Shown piece by piece: positions 1-6,316 of a DNA stretch of 8,958 nt. This DNA is from Lentisphaeria bacterium (GTDB lineage: Bacteria > Verrucomicrobiota > Lentisphaeria > Victivallales > UBA1829): assembly GCA_017504325.1 (NCBI GenBank), contig JAFVRL010000348.1, positions 1 to 8,958 on the forward strand. The letters run 5' to 3'. The translations under genes and the position numbers were made by a program. The notes under the pieces were generated by a model. That model saw only the letters and a program-made list of their open reading frames with translations. It was not told where the DNA came from and did not search any database. How positions within the stretch are numbered: position 1 is the first letter of the stretch; each line of letters starts with the position of its first letter.

Positions 1-2154
1 AAAAAAGATAATACTGCCGTAAAATTCCACAAACTCAAGGTCGTGGGTGATGATACTTTGCAGATGGATGTGCGTTACACCCTTTTCGATGACGGTGTGG
101 TCTTTGCCGAACCCTTCTTCTTCGGTAATATCTGCAATCCTCCGAAACTTTCCAAACTGGAACTGGTCCTCCCTCTCGCCATGCAGCAATACCCCACCAT
201 CCGGTTTGCCATGCCCTACCGTCCCAAAACCGTTGACGGCAAACTCATCCAGACCTCTGCTCCGGAACGGGAACTTGTTCCCGGAGATGACCGGATCATC
301 GAAGACGGTATCTTCCCCCAGATCGGACTGTATGTCTGCTCTGAAAAAGGCCCCTCCTTCTATGCGGAGATCTTTATGGAATCCGACGGTTCCGCCGCCG
401 GAAAAAATGCCGATACCAATTCTTCCGTCATCTGGAAAGACGGCAATCCCACTCTTACATGGAACTTCCAGAACAGACCCGATGCCCCTGTCTGCGGCCC
501 CTGGCAGTGGAGAAACCGTTTCGGTTTCGTCATTGCCCCCGCCCCTGTGCAGAGAAAATATCCGCCCTTTGCCATGTATCACTACTTTGACAACTTCCAG
601 AGATTTCCCACAGATCAGGCTCTTCAGGCTGTGGCGGATGCCGGAGCGGATGTCCTCATCATCCATGAAAACTGGAGAAGCGATATTCAGAACGGCGGGA
701 TCCCCATCGACCGCAAACGGTTGAAAGAAGTGGTGGATTTTGCCCACGCCCACAATATCCGGGTAGCTCTCTACATGCGGGGAAGCGAACCTTCTGTAGA
801 TGAAAATCACCTTGACTGGTTTGCTGAAAACCTTACCCCCGGTTACGACGGACTCTATATGGACTACGGCGGACCTTTCGGTTTCAAACGCGCCGCCTGT
901 GAATTGTTCCCCGGCGGTTCCATCCGTTTCTGCCACCATCACAATCTGGCAGTATTGAGAAGAAATACTGTGGAAAAGACAGGGATCGTCCTTTCCCATA
1001 CCGGTCCCATGTATTCCGCTATCGGTATGACCGGCAACCTGATCGACGGTTACGTTTCCGGGGAAGGGGAAAGAGGACTGCTCCTCCGCAGCCGGTTCGA
1101 TCACGCCTACTACTCCATGGCTGCGGTCTGCTCCGGTTCTCTCTGGAGTGCCGCCTTCCCGGAATACGGCAGCAAAGAGATCGTTCCCTTCCTTGCCGCA
1201 ACCGGTCAGTATCCCCACGTCCCGCTGGGAACACAGTTCAAGAGCTGTTCCCTCTCCCATCCTTCCGTGCCGGGGATCAATGACGCTCCCTTCATGCCGC
1301 TGTGGAGATTGTGGCAGCTGATGAAGGGCAAAGAAGATCTTGCCATCTTCAATGATTACAACTCTTACGGGATCTTCCCCAAAGAGGAGAATATCTCCCA
1401 CTATATGATGATTTCCGGCAGCGAAAGAGCCGTTTGTATTTACGGAAACTTCTCCAAAGAATCTGTAAAAGTCAATCCCGCCATTTTCTGGGAAAAGACC
1501 TCCTTTGCCGCAGAAGGAAAGAAAATCACCCTCTGCATGGACGGTAAAGCCGTTGCGTGGGACGGCAAAACTCCCTTTGAACTTGCCGGACTGGGCGTTG
1601 CCGCCATCTGTGTGGGGGAAGCGGATTTTGCTGCATACGAAAGACCGTATCCCGCCTTGTGCAAACAGGGGGAAGATCATCTTGCCAAAGTGAAATTGCA
1701 GGAAGAACTGCGGAAATGTCCGGAAGAAGCGGAAAATTATTTCCTCCGTATCAAAGTACCGGATATCGCCCTTTCTTATGAAAACTCCATGGTGCTTGAC
1801 CTGTATGACAACCGGTTTGTCCTGGGTGAAGTTATGGAAGACGGTTCCTTCAAACAGCTGGGCTATCTGGGGATCCATGGTTTCCAGAAAGAGGAGACCA
1901 AACAGGAGGAATTTGTGATGAACGGTCAGGAATCCCCCTGGATCGACCTTAAGGAGGTTCTGGGAAGCGGGACAAAAAATCTTGCCATCTGGAGTCTGCA
2001 CCGGGGCGATCTCTATTATGTAAATACGCCCTTCTACTCTTTCATTCAGGCGGAACTGGGGAAAGAAAAGGGAAAAGCAGATTACATGCTGGAATTTATG
2101 AACGAACTGGAAGATGACAGGGCATTCTTGCATTTCACAGTAAAAATCAAGTAA
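1..2154 (+). CDS. Glycoside-hydrolase-like TIM-barrel protein (DUF6067/GH123-like), 5' truncated
   Basis: The reading frame is open from base 1 with no stop. A GTG at 43 is the first possible start inside the window, but the residues before it already read as beta-strand protein and no ribosome binding site precedes it, so the true start lies upstream. About 718 codons are visible. Bases 1-540 encode an aromatic, beta-rich N-terminal domain. Bases about 570-1330 look like a TIM barrel: strands VLIIHENW, IRVALYM and the acidic strand-end GLYMDYGG, whose Asp at 862-864 is a candidate catalytic residue. Bases about 1400-2154 form a beta-rich C-terminal region. The barrel pattern resembles uncharacterised glycoside-hydrolase-like families common in Lentisphaerae and Bacteroidetes. 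The substrate cannot be told. The family name is from memory of the pattern and uncertain; the carbohydrate-active fold is more secure. Any signal peptide would lie outside the window. A strong terminator follows the stop. Confidence 0.72.
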   Translation, partial: KKDNTAVKFHKLKVVGDDTLQMDVRYTLFDDGVVFAEPFFFGNICNPPKLSKLELVLPLAMQQYPTIRFAMPYRPKTVDGKLIQTSAPERELVPGDDRIIEDGIFPQIGLYVCSEKGPSFYAEIFMESDGSAAGKNADTNSSVIWKDGNPTLTWNFQNRPDAPVCGPWQWRNRFGFVIAPAPVQRKYPPFAMYHYFDNFQRFPTDQALQAVADAGADVLIIHENWRSDIQNGGIPIDRKRLKEVVDFAHAHNIRVALYMRGSEPSVDENHLDWFAENLTPGYDGLYMDYGGPFGFKRAACELFPGGSIRFCHHHNLAVLRRNTVEKTGIVLSHTGPMYSAIGMTGNLIDGYVSGEGERGLLLRSRFDHAYYSMAAVCSGSLWSAAFPEYGSKEIVPFLAATGQYPHVPLGTQFKSCSLSHPSVPGINDAPFMPLWRLWQLMKGKEDLAIFNDYNSYGIFPKEENISHYMMISGSERAVCIYGNFSKESVKVNPAIFWEKTSFAAEGKKITLCMDGKAVAWDGKTPFELAGLGVAAICVGEADFAAYERPYPALCKQGEDHLAKVKLQEELRKCPEEAENYFLRIKVPDIALSYENSMVLDLYDNRFVLGEVMEDGSFKQLGYLGIHGFQKEETKQEEFVMNGQESPWIDLKEVLGSGTKNLAIWSLHRGDLYYVNTPFYSFIQAELGKEKGKADYMLEFMNELEDDRAFLHFTVKIK

Positions 2155-2169
2155 GTATTCCGGATTCAG

Positions 2170-2197
2170 AAGGGGGGGGGACGATCCCCCCTTTTTT
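2170..2197 (+). terminator. Intrinsic terminator after the glycoside-hydrolase-like gene
   Basis: A run of nine G (2172-2180), the spacer ACGAT and six C (2186-2191) are followed directly by six T (2192-2197). Six G:C pairs, extendable by flanking A:T pairs in an alternative register, followed by a U tract make a textbook Rho-independent terminator. It starts 15 bp after the upstream stop codon. Confidence 0.9.
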
Positions 2198-2212
2198 GTT
2201 GAAAAATTTTTT

Positions 2213-2219
2213 GAAAGGG
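2213..2219 (+). promoter_or_regulatory. Ribosome binding site that decides the lipoprotein start
   Basis: GAAAGGG sits 7 nt upstream of the ATG at 2227. The in-frame ATG at 2221 is only 1 nt away from it and is therefore an unlikely start. Confidence 0.65.
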
Positions 2220-2226
2220 TATGATA

Positions 2227-3390
2227 ATGAAAAAAAATTTCTTTACTCTCTTTGCCGGAGCATTTTTTACCGTAATGCTTCTCTGTTCCTGTAATGCAGT
2301 TCAGGCAAGTAAGAACGATCCTTCCGTCCTTGCTGTAAAACAGGAAAAACTTCTGAAGGTGGGGTATTTTGTCGGCGACGGCAGTAATGGCAACGGTGTA
2401 TTCCACTGGGCAAGACTTCTCAAAAACTCTCCCCAACTGGATGTGACACTTCTTGTGGGGGAAGACATCCGCAACGGGAAACTTGATGACCTTGATCTTC
2501 TTGTCATTCCCGGAGGCTCCAGCCGCCGCCAGTATCTGAATGTAACGGAAAAAGGCGGAGATAAAATAAGGGAATTTGTAAAAAAAGGCGGTTCCTATGT
2601 AGGGATCTGTGCCGGATTTCATTGTACGCTGAATAAACCCGACCGTTTCCGTCTTATGCCCTACACCTACCGTAAGGGGGCAGGAGGCTACCGGGCAAAA
2701 GTAGCCATCGACATCAATGAAAGAGGAGCAGAACTTCTGGATATCAAAAAAGGCAGATATTTTGTCACCTATTCCAGAGGTCCCATCAGCAAGGAAGTAA
2801 AAGAGTGGGAACACGGGAAAGCGGAAACTCTGGGTATCTACAGAAGTACCGTAAGCCATATCGGGGTGAAAAGCAACTTTATGAATGCTCCCGCCATGAT
2901 TTACGGCAACTACGGGAAAGGCAAGATCATTGCCACAAGTTTCCATCCGGAAATGCACCGGGAAAACGATCCCGTCTCCATGGGCTGTATCTATGCAGTC
3001 ACCGGGATCAGACCCACTCCCGTCTATCCTGCAAAAGTTTACCGCCCTGTGCGTGTGGCATTCCTTTCCACTTACACTGTGGGCAAGGAACCCATCCGGC
3101 TTCTTTGGGAACTGGATAAAGAAAAAGAGCTGGATGTAAGACTGCTGGGGGAAAGTGAGTTAAGTGACGGGATGCTTCTCAATACCGATGTGGTGGTCAT
3201 GCCCGACATCAATGCAAAAGGCAAGAAAAACACCTTGAAGAAATATAAAAAGGATTTTGAAGATTTCCTTGCAAGAGGCGGCAGGATCGTTGCCGGAAAA
3301 CGCCTTGCAGATGCTCTTCCGAAGCACAAAAATGTTACCATTATCCCTTCCGGGGCGTCTTTCGTGCAGGAGGCTTTGAAAAAACCGTAA
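2227..3390 (+). CDS. BPL-N (class I amidotransferase-like) domain lipoprotein with degenerate second domain
   Basis: Predicted 387-residue exported lipoprotein. The ATG at 2227 is preferred over the ATG at 2221, because the ribosome binding site GAAAGGG (2213-2219) lies 7 nt before 2227 but only 1 nt before 2221. Residues 1-21 form a signal peptide (MKK, hydrophobic core), and LCSC gives a lipobox with Cys22 as the lipidated residue. Residues 42-260 match the BPL-N/GATase1-like fold: VIPGGSSR, the nucleophile elbow GICAG with Cys128, and FHPE with His240 and Glu242, so the Cys-His-Glu triad is complete. Residues 273-375 repeat the first half of the same fold (see findings), but the Cys position is Lys358. 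BPL-N is named from the N-terminal part of eukaryotic biotin-protein ligase. The function of bacterial lipoprotein versions is unknown to me; an amidase, peptidase or ligand-binding role is possible. The preceding terminator leaves it without an obvious promoter of its own. Confidence 0.85.
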   Translation: MKKNFFTLFAGAFFTVMLLCSCNAVQASKNDPSVLAVKQEKLLKVGYFVGDGSNGNGVFHWARLLKNSPQLDVTLLVGEDIRNGKLDDLDLLVIPGGSSRRQYLNVTEKGGDKIREFVKKGGSYVGICAGFHCTLNKPDRFRLMPYTYRKGAGGYRAKVAIDINERGAELLDIKKGRYFVTYSRGPISKEVKEWEHGKAETLGIYRSTVSHIGVKSNFMNAPAMIYGNYGKGKIIATSFHPEMHRENDPVSMGCIYAVTGIRPTPVYPAKVYRPVRVAFLSTYTVGKEPIRLLWELDKEKELDVRLLGESELSDGMLLNTDVVVMPDINAKGKKNTLKKYKKDFEDFLARGGRIVAGKRLADALPKHKNVTIIPSGASFVQEALKKP

Positions 3391-3392
3391 AA

Positions 3393-3420
3393 CATACGGA
3401 TAAGTACGGATAGGTACGGA
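3393..3420 (+). repeat. 10-bp tandem repeat, three units
   Basis: Three copies with a 10-bp period, catACGGATA / agTACGGATA / ggTACGGA, lie between the lipoprotein stop and the terminator stem. The shared core is TACGGA. It is too short and has too few units to be CRISPR, and no coding function is visible. Confidence 0.7.
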
Positions 3421-3427
3421 GAAAAAT

Positions 3428-3475
3428 AAAGATATTATGAGAGACACAAGAGGTCTCTCATAATATCTTTTTTTT
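3428..3475. terminator. Bidirectional intrinsic terminator, perfect 18-bp stem
   Basis: AAAGATATTATGAGAGAC (3428-3445) pairs perfectly with its complement at 3453-3470 around the 7-nt loop ACAAGAG. On the plus strand the stem ends in an eight-T run (3468-3475). On the minus strand it runs into TTTATTTTT. It lies between two convergent genes, the lipoprotein stop at 3390 and the panD stop at 3502, so it probably ends transcription from both sides. Confidence 0.92.
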
Positions 3476-3501
3476 CGGGGAATAAACTTTTTCAGATTCT
3501 T

Positions 3502-3879
3502 TCAGGCAATCGTTTCCCTGCCCAGCCGTATGGCTGTTACATCGTTATTTTCATCAAGAACAACTACTTTCGGACGGAAGGACGCAGCTTCTTCCGGCGT
3601 AAAATTGGCAAAACACATAATGGTGATCGTATCTCCCACGCTCCCTCTGTGGGCGGCGGCACCGTTGAGGCAGAATACTTTGCTTCCGGCTTTACCGGGG
3701 ATGGCGTATGTTTCCAGTCTTTTGCCGTTGGTGGCATTCACTACAAGGATCTTTTCATAAGGAAGGATCCCCGCTTTTTCAAGGATCTCGGAATCGATTT
3801 CCAAACTTCCTTCGTAATCAATATCACACATGGTGATCCTTGCTTTATGGATCTTCCCTTTCAACATTTCCAGAAGCAT
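3502..3879 (-). CDS. panD: Aspartate 1-decarboxylase (pyruvoyl enzyme precursor)
   Basis: This 125-residue protein matches the usual PanD length. PanD converts L-aspartate to beta-alanine and CO2 in the cytosol, supplying pantothenate and CoA synthesis. The precursor self-cleaves at Gly24-Ser25 to generate the pyruvoyl cofactor, and the sequence YEGSLEID places Gly-Ser exactly there. Other conserved residues fall at the E. coli positions: Lys9, Arg54 and Tyr58 in TNGKRLETYAI, and Asn72 in the NGAAAH motif. The start at 3879 is chosen because GAGGAG lies 6 nt upstream and the product then begins like known PanD; the frame stays open upstream to 4038 but that would overlap the neighbouring gene. 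It lies 67 bp downstream of the kinase-like gene on the same strand with no terminator between, so the two are probably co-transcribed. No panB or panC is in the window. Confidence 0.96.
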   Translation of the reverse strand: MLLEMLKGKIHKARITMCDIDYEGSLEIDSEILEKAGILPYEKILVVNATNGKRLETYAIPGKAGSKVFCLNGAAAHRGSVGDTITIMCFANFTPEEAASFRPKVVVLDENNDVTAIRLGRETIA

Positions 3880-3946
3880 ATTTTTCTCCTCTTTATCTGT
3901 TTTGCAGTAAACGAATCCATTAATATACATGCAGAGAACGGAAAAA

Positions 3947-4531
3947 TCAACCTTTCTTATACAGGGAAGAGATGATCTCCACACATTTTTCAATGCCGAA
4001 TTTTCCGGCATCAAGGGTGAGATGATAATTTTTTGCATCCCCCCACCCCTGATCGGTAAAATAGTTGTAATGGGCTGCGCGGGCTTTATCTTTCTTCTTC
4101 AGGAACCGCACACACTTATCCGGCTCAATATCAGCATTGGAGGCAAGAAGACGCTCTTTACGGAAATCCATATCCGCATGGATGAATATATTGAGGCAAT
4201 CTGCTTTTTCTTTCAGAATATAATCGGCACAGCGTCCCACAATGATACAATCTTCCGTTGTCCCCAGTTTGCTTATGATGTTATGCTGGATGACCCACAG
4301 TTTTTCCTGATTGGAAAGTTCCCCGGTTCCGTGGGAAAGGATCATACTTAAAATGCCTTTGGAATATTCCCCTTCCTCACGGATATATTCCGAATCAAAT
4401 CCGCTTTTTTCTGCGATTTTATCCAGCAAACTGCTGTCGTAACAGGGAATGGAAAGAGTTTGGGAGAGTTTTCTGCCTATGGTACTTCCGCCGCTGCAGA
4501 ACTGTCTGCTCAAAGTAATGACTTTTTTCAT
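3947..4531 (-). CDS. Cytidylate kinase-like family P-loop protein
   Basis: The protein has 194 residues and resembles the cytidylate-kinase-like family (Pfam Cytidylate_kin2), not the canonical CMP kinase Cmk. The N-terminus ITLSRQFCSGGSTIGRKL corresponds to the family pattern 'ISRxxGSGGxxIGxxLA'; the first P-loop Gly is Cys here. It is followed by IPCYDSSLLDKIAEKSGF, the usual 'ipyyDkeli' segment, and a later IIVGRCADYIL strand typical of the family. The C-terminal half carries HADMDFRKERL and a Lys/Asp/Arg-rich lid-like stretch, KKKDKARAAHYNYFTDQ. Members presumably phosphorylate a nucleotide or small molecule with ATP, but the substrate is not known. The ATG at 4531 is chosen because GGAGAGGA lies just upstream; an upstream in-frame start at 4564 has no such signal. 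It is the first gene of a likely two-gene unit with panD. Confidence 0.85.
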   Translation of the reverse strand: MKKVITLSRQFCSGGSTIGRKLSQTLSIPCYDSSLLDKIAEKSGFDSEYIREEGEYSKGILSMILSHGTGELSNQEKLWVIQHNIISKLGTTEDCIIVGRCADYILKEKADCLNIFIHADMDFRKERLLASNADIEPDKCVRFLKKKDKARAAHYNYFTDQGWGDAKNYHLTLDAGKFGIEKCVEIISSLYKKG

Positions 4532-4590
4532 ATATCCTCTCCTCTCTCTCCATACGGAGTCCATTATTCAAAATACACACTCTGTAAAAC

Positions 4591-4618
4591 TTGATTTATC
4601 ACGCAGAGATGCTATAAT
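4591..4618 (+). promoter_or_regulatory. Promoter for the M20 amidohydrolase gene
   Basis: TTGATT (4591-4596) and a perfect TATAAT (4613-4618) have a 16-bp spacer. Transcription would start near 4625, about 70 nt before the ATG at 4696. Its -10 box overlaps the -10 of the oppositely directed promoter. Confidence 0.68.
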
Positions 4619-4645
4619 ATAAATGCAGGGCATACTTTTTGTCAA
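4616..4645 (-). promoter_or_regulatory. Promoter for the kinase-like gene and panD
   Basis: Read on the minus strand, TTGACA (4645-4640) and TATATT (4621-4616) are separated by 18 bp; TTATAT (4622-4617) gives 17 bp. The -35 is a perfect consensus. Transcription would start near 4609, giving a leader of about 78 nt before the ATG at 4531. Confidence 0.65.
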
Positions 4646-4695
4646 GCATATTTTCTTTCAAAAGTTGTAAAAATCCTGTAAAAAGGAGTTCTTTA

Positions 4696-5859
4696 ATGAA
4701 TAATTCTACAAAAAAATTACTGGATCAGGAAATAAAAAAGATCCTGCCGCAAGTCACCGCCTTCCGCCATGAACTGCATCAGATCCCGGAACTGGCAGGA
4801 AGAGAATACAAAACTTCCGCTGCGATCAGGAAAAAACTTGCAGAACTTGATCTGGAGATCCTGCCCCCGTTCCTGCAAACAGATACCATTGCCATTCTCA
4901 ACAGGAATAAAGCGAAAAATCTTACTTTACGGGCGGATATTGACGCTCTTCCTGTTGAGGAAGATCCTTCCTCCCTCCCCTATGCCTCCACACACAAGGG
5001 AATGAAACACGCCTGCGGTCACGATGGACACACTGCCATGCTTTACGGGGCAGTGTGTGTTCTCTCTTCCATGCGGGATCTTGTCCCCTGTTCTGTGCGT
5101 TTTCTCTTTCAGCCGGGAGAGGAGATCGCCTGTATGGCAAAAGATCTTGTGGAGAAAGGAGCCTTGTTTGATCCTGTGCCTGATTTTGTAACAGGTTTGC
5201 ACTCCTGGCCCAATACCCCTTACGGTAAGATCTGCACAAAAAGCGGCCCCCTGATGGCGGCTGCCGGATTTTTCCGTATCAGACTGTATGGTAAAGGAGG
5301 TCATGGAAGTCTGCCCCATCTTTCAAGGAATCCTCTGGATTGCGCATCAGAGATCATGTATGAAGCAAAAAAAATCGTTCCGGAAGGCAATGTCCTTACC
5401 TTCTGTTCCTGTAACGGCGGGACAAACAATACTATTATCCCTGATGAGGCGGAACTGATGGGAACAGTCCGTTTTCTTGATCCGGCAAAAGGAAAGAAAA
5501 TGCTGGAGGATTTTGAATATATCGTTAAAAATACCGCAGATAAAAGCGGGATAAAAGCAGACTTTTCCTGTCCTGTACCTTACCTGCCGGTCATCCATAA
5601 AGAAGAGGATTTTGAAAAAGTAAAAAATATCGTGGAAAAAGAGATGGGGAAAGACGCTTTCCATACATTGGAATCCCATGTGATGAGCAGCGAGGATTTC
5701 TCCTTCTATTTACAGGATCACCCGGGAATATTTGCCCATCTGGGAAGCGGGGATTCTGCACCTCTGCACTCTTCCGGATTCGATTTTGATGACGCACTTC
5801 TGGAAACAGGCATACGGTATTTCTGTGTACTTGCCCTGGAGCTTTTTACAGAAAATTGA
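4696..5859 (+). CDS. M20 family metallo-amidohydrolase (N-acyl amino acid / hippurate hydrolase type)
   Basis: This 387-residue protein is full length for the M20D amidohydrolase family (hippurate hydrolase, IAA-amino acid hydrolase, N-acyl-amino acid deacylase). It hydrolyses an amide bond linking an acyl group to an amino acid, with two metal ions, in the cytosol. RHELHQIPEL near residue 20 is the family opening motif. Metal ligands are visible as Cys107, His109 and the nearby Asp110/His112 in HACGHDGHT, Glu142-Glu143 in QPGEE, His169 in GLHSWPN and His358 in APLHSSGF. GKGGHGSLPH marks the dimerisation (lid) domain. The ATG at 4696 is chosen because AAAAGGAG (4681-4688) lies 7 nt before it; an in-frame TTG at 4639 has no ribosome binding site. 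No signal peptide is seen. It is monocistronic and converges on the next gene with 6 bp between stops. The substrate cannot be told from sequence. Confidence 0.92.
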   Translation: MNNSTKKLLDQEIKKILPQVTAFRHELHQIPELAGREYKTSAAIRKKLAELDLEILPPFLQTDTIAILNRNKAKNLTLRADIDALPVEEDPSSLPYASTHKGMKHACGHDGHTAMLYGAVCVLSSMRDLVPCSVRFLFQPGEEIACMAKDLVEKGALFDPVPDFVTGLHSWPNTPYGKICTKSGPLMAAAGFFRIRLYGKGGHGSLPHLSRNPLDCASEIMYEAKKIVPEGNVLTFCSCNGGTNNTIIPDEAELMGTVRFLDPAKGKKMLEDFEYIVKNTADKSGIKADFSCPVPYLPVIHKEEDFEKVKNIVEKEMGKDAFHTLESHVMSSEDFSFYLQDHPGIFAHLGSGDSAPLHSSGFDFDDALLETGIRYFCVLALELFTEN

Positions 5860-5865
5860 TCCTGT

Positions 5866-6282
5866 TTAACGCATCGTCCTGCCCCCGGCAGCAAGAAATT
5901 TGATCTCGGAAGCATCTTCCCGCGAAAGAACGGTATGGATCTTTTCCAGCATCACCTTTTTCATGCGGGGAGAGTTGAGTACCGCTAAAAATGCAGGGTG
6001 TCTGACTTCAATATAAACGATGGAATTTTCCACATTGACAACAGTACATTTCCTTGCAATATCCGGTCCGGCGATCTCCTGCCAGGACTCCTGAAGTTTC
6101 ATAACTTTCATCGTCCAGGGTTTGATACATCTGGAAACAGCACGTTCAAGCAGAGAAGACATCTCTTTTGATTCCGGCCGGAAACGGAGGAACTCCCCCC
6201 TGCCCTCTTCTTCCCCCAGCCAGGAAGTGAGCATACTTTCCAAACTGCTCTCCATTGGAGATTTACGATTGTGACCTGCCAT
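5866..6282 (-). CDS. DUF721 / DciA-like protein
   Basis: The protein has 138 residues. The C-terminal part, LQESWQEIAGPDIARK followed by VYIEVRHPAFLAVLNS and a final IKFLAAGG, matches the DUF721 pattern (W-x-x-I-x-G ... A ... L-x-V-x-V ... L ... I-x-F). DUF721 includes DciA, the ancestral loader or partner of the replicative helicase DnaB in bacteria lacking DnaC or DnaI. The N-terminal 60 residues are charged, low in conserved pattern and probably partly disordered, which is usual. The ATG at 6282 is preferred because GGGAG (6299-6295) precedes it, although the 12-nt spacing is long. A GTG at 6336 would overlap the upstream gene, and a later ATG (residue 10, MESSLESM) has no better ribosome binding site. 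It follows the small unknown gene by 34 bp on the same strand and has no separate promoter I can see. DnaB binding is inferred from the family only. Confidence 0.8.
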   Translation of the reverse strand: MAGHNRKSPMESSLESMLTSWLGEEEGRGEFLRFRPESKEMSSLLERAVSRCIKPWTMKVMKLQESWQEIAGPDIARKCTVVNVENSIVYIEVRHPAFLAVLNSPRMKKVMLEKIHTVLSREDASEIKFLAAGGRTMR

Positions 6283-6283
6283 A

Positions 6284-6296
6284 AGTACACAGTACT
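6284..6296. repeat. Short palindrome between ribosome binding site and start of the DciA-like gene
   Basis: AGTAC-ACA-GTACT is a perfect 5-bp inverted repeat with a 3-nt centre. It fills the long gap between GGGAG (6299-6295) and the ATG at 6282. Confidence 0.45.
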
Positions 6297-6316
6297 CCCA
6301 TACAGATAAAAAAACG

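Noticed and set aside
47..724. 225-codon open frame on the plus strand inside the glycoside-hydrolase-like gene
   Set aside because: Its translation is a Ser/Pro-rich low-information shadow of the real frame, with no domain pattern and no ribosome binding site.
3393..3420. CRISPR-like repeat
   Set aside because: Units are 10 bp with no spacers; no cas genes are nearby.
3880..4038. Longer panD starting at 4038
   Set aside because: The extra 53 residues overlap the end of the upstream kinase-like gene and match nothing in PanD; the start at 3879 has a good ribosome binding site and places Gly24-Ser25 correctly.
3929..4351. Plus-strand 140-codon open frame opposite the kinase-like gene, and a similar one at 3649-3975
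   Set aside because: Both are antisense shadows of clearly recognised minus-strand proteins (kinase-like and PanD), without ribosome binding sites.
4532..4564. Longer kinase-like protein starting at 4564
   Set aside because: The extra residues (MDSVWRERRGY) are encoded by the purine-rich leader that contains the ribosome binding site for the ATG at 4531.
4639..4695. TTG start adding 19 residues to the amidohydrolase
   Set aside because: No ribosome binding site precedes it, while AAAAGGAG precedes the ATG at 4696 at ideal spacing; the extra residues are not family-like.
4927..5319. Minus-strand 130-codon open frame inside the amidohydrolase gene
   Set aside because: Antisense shadow of a confidently identified enzyme; no recognisable protein pattern.
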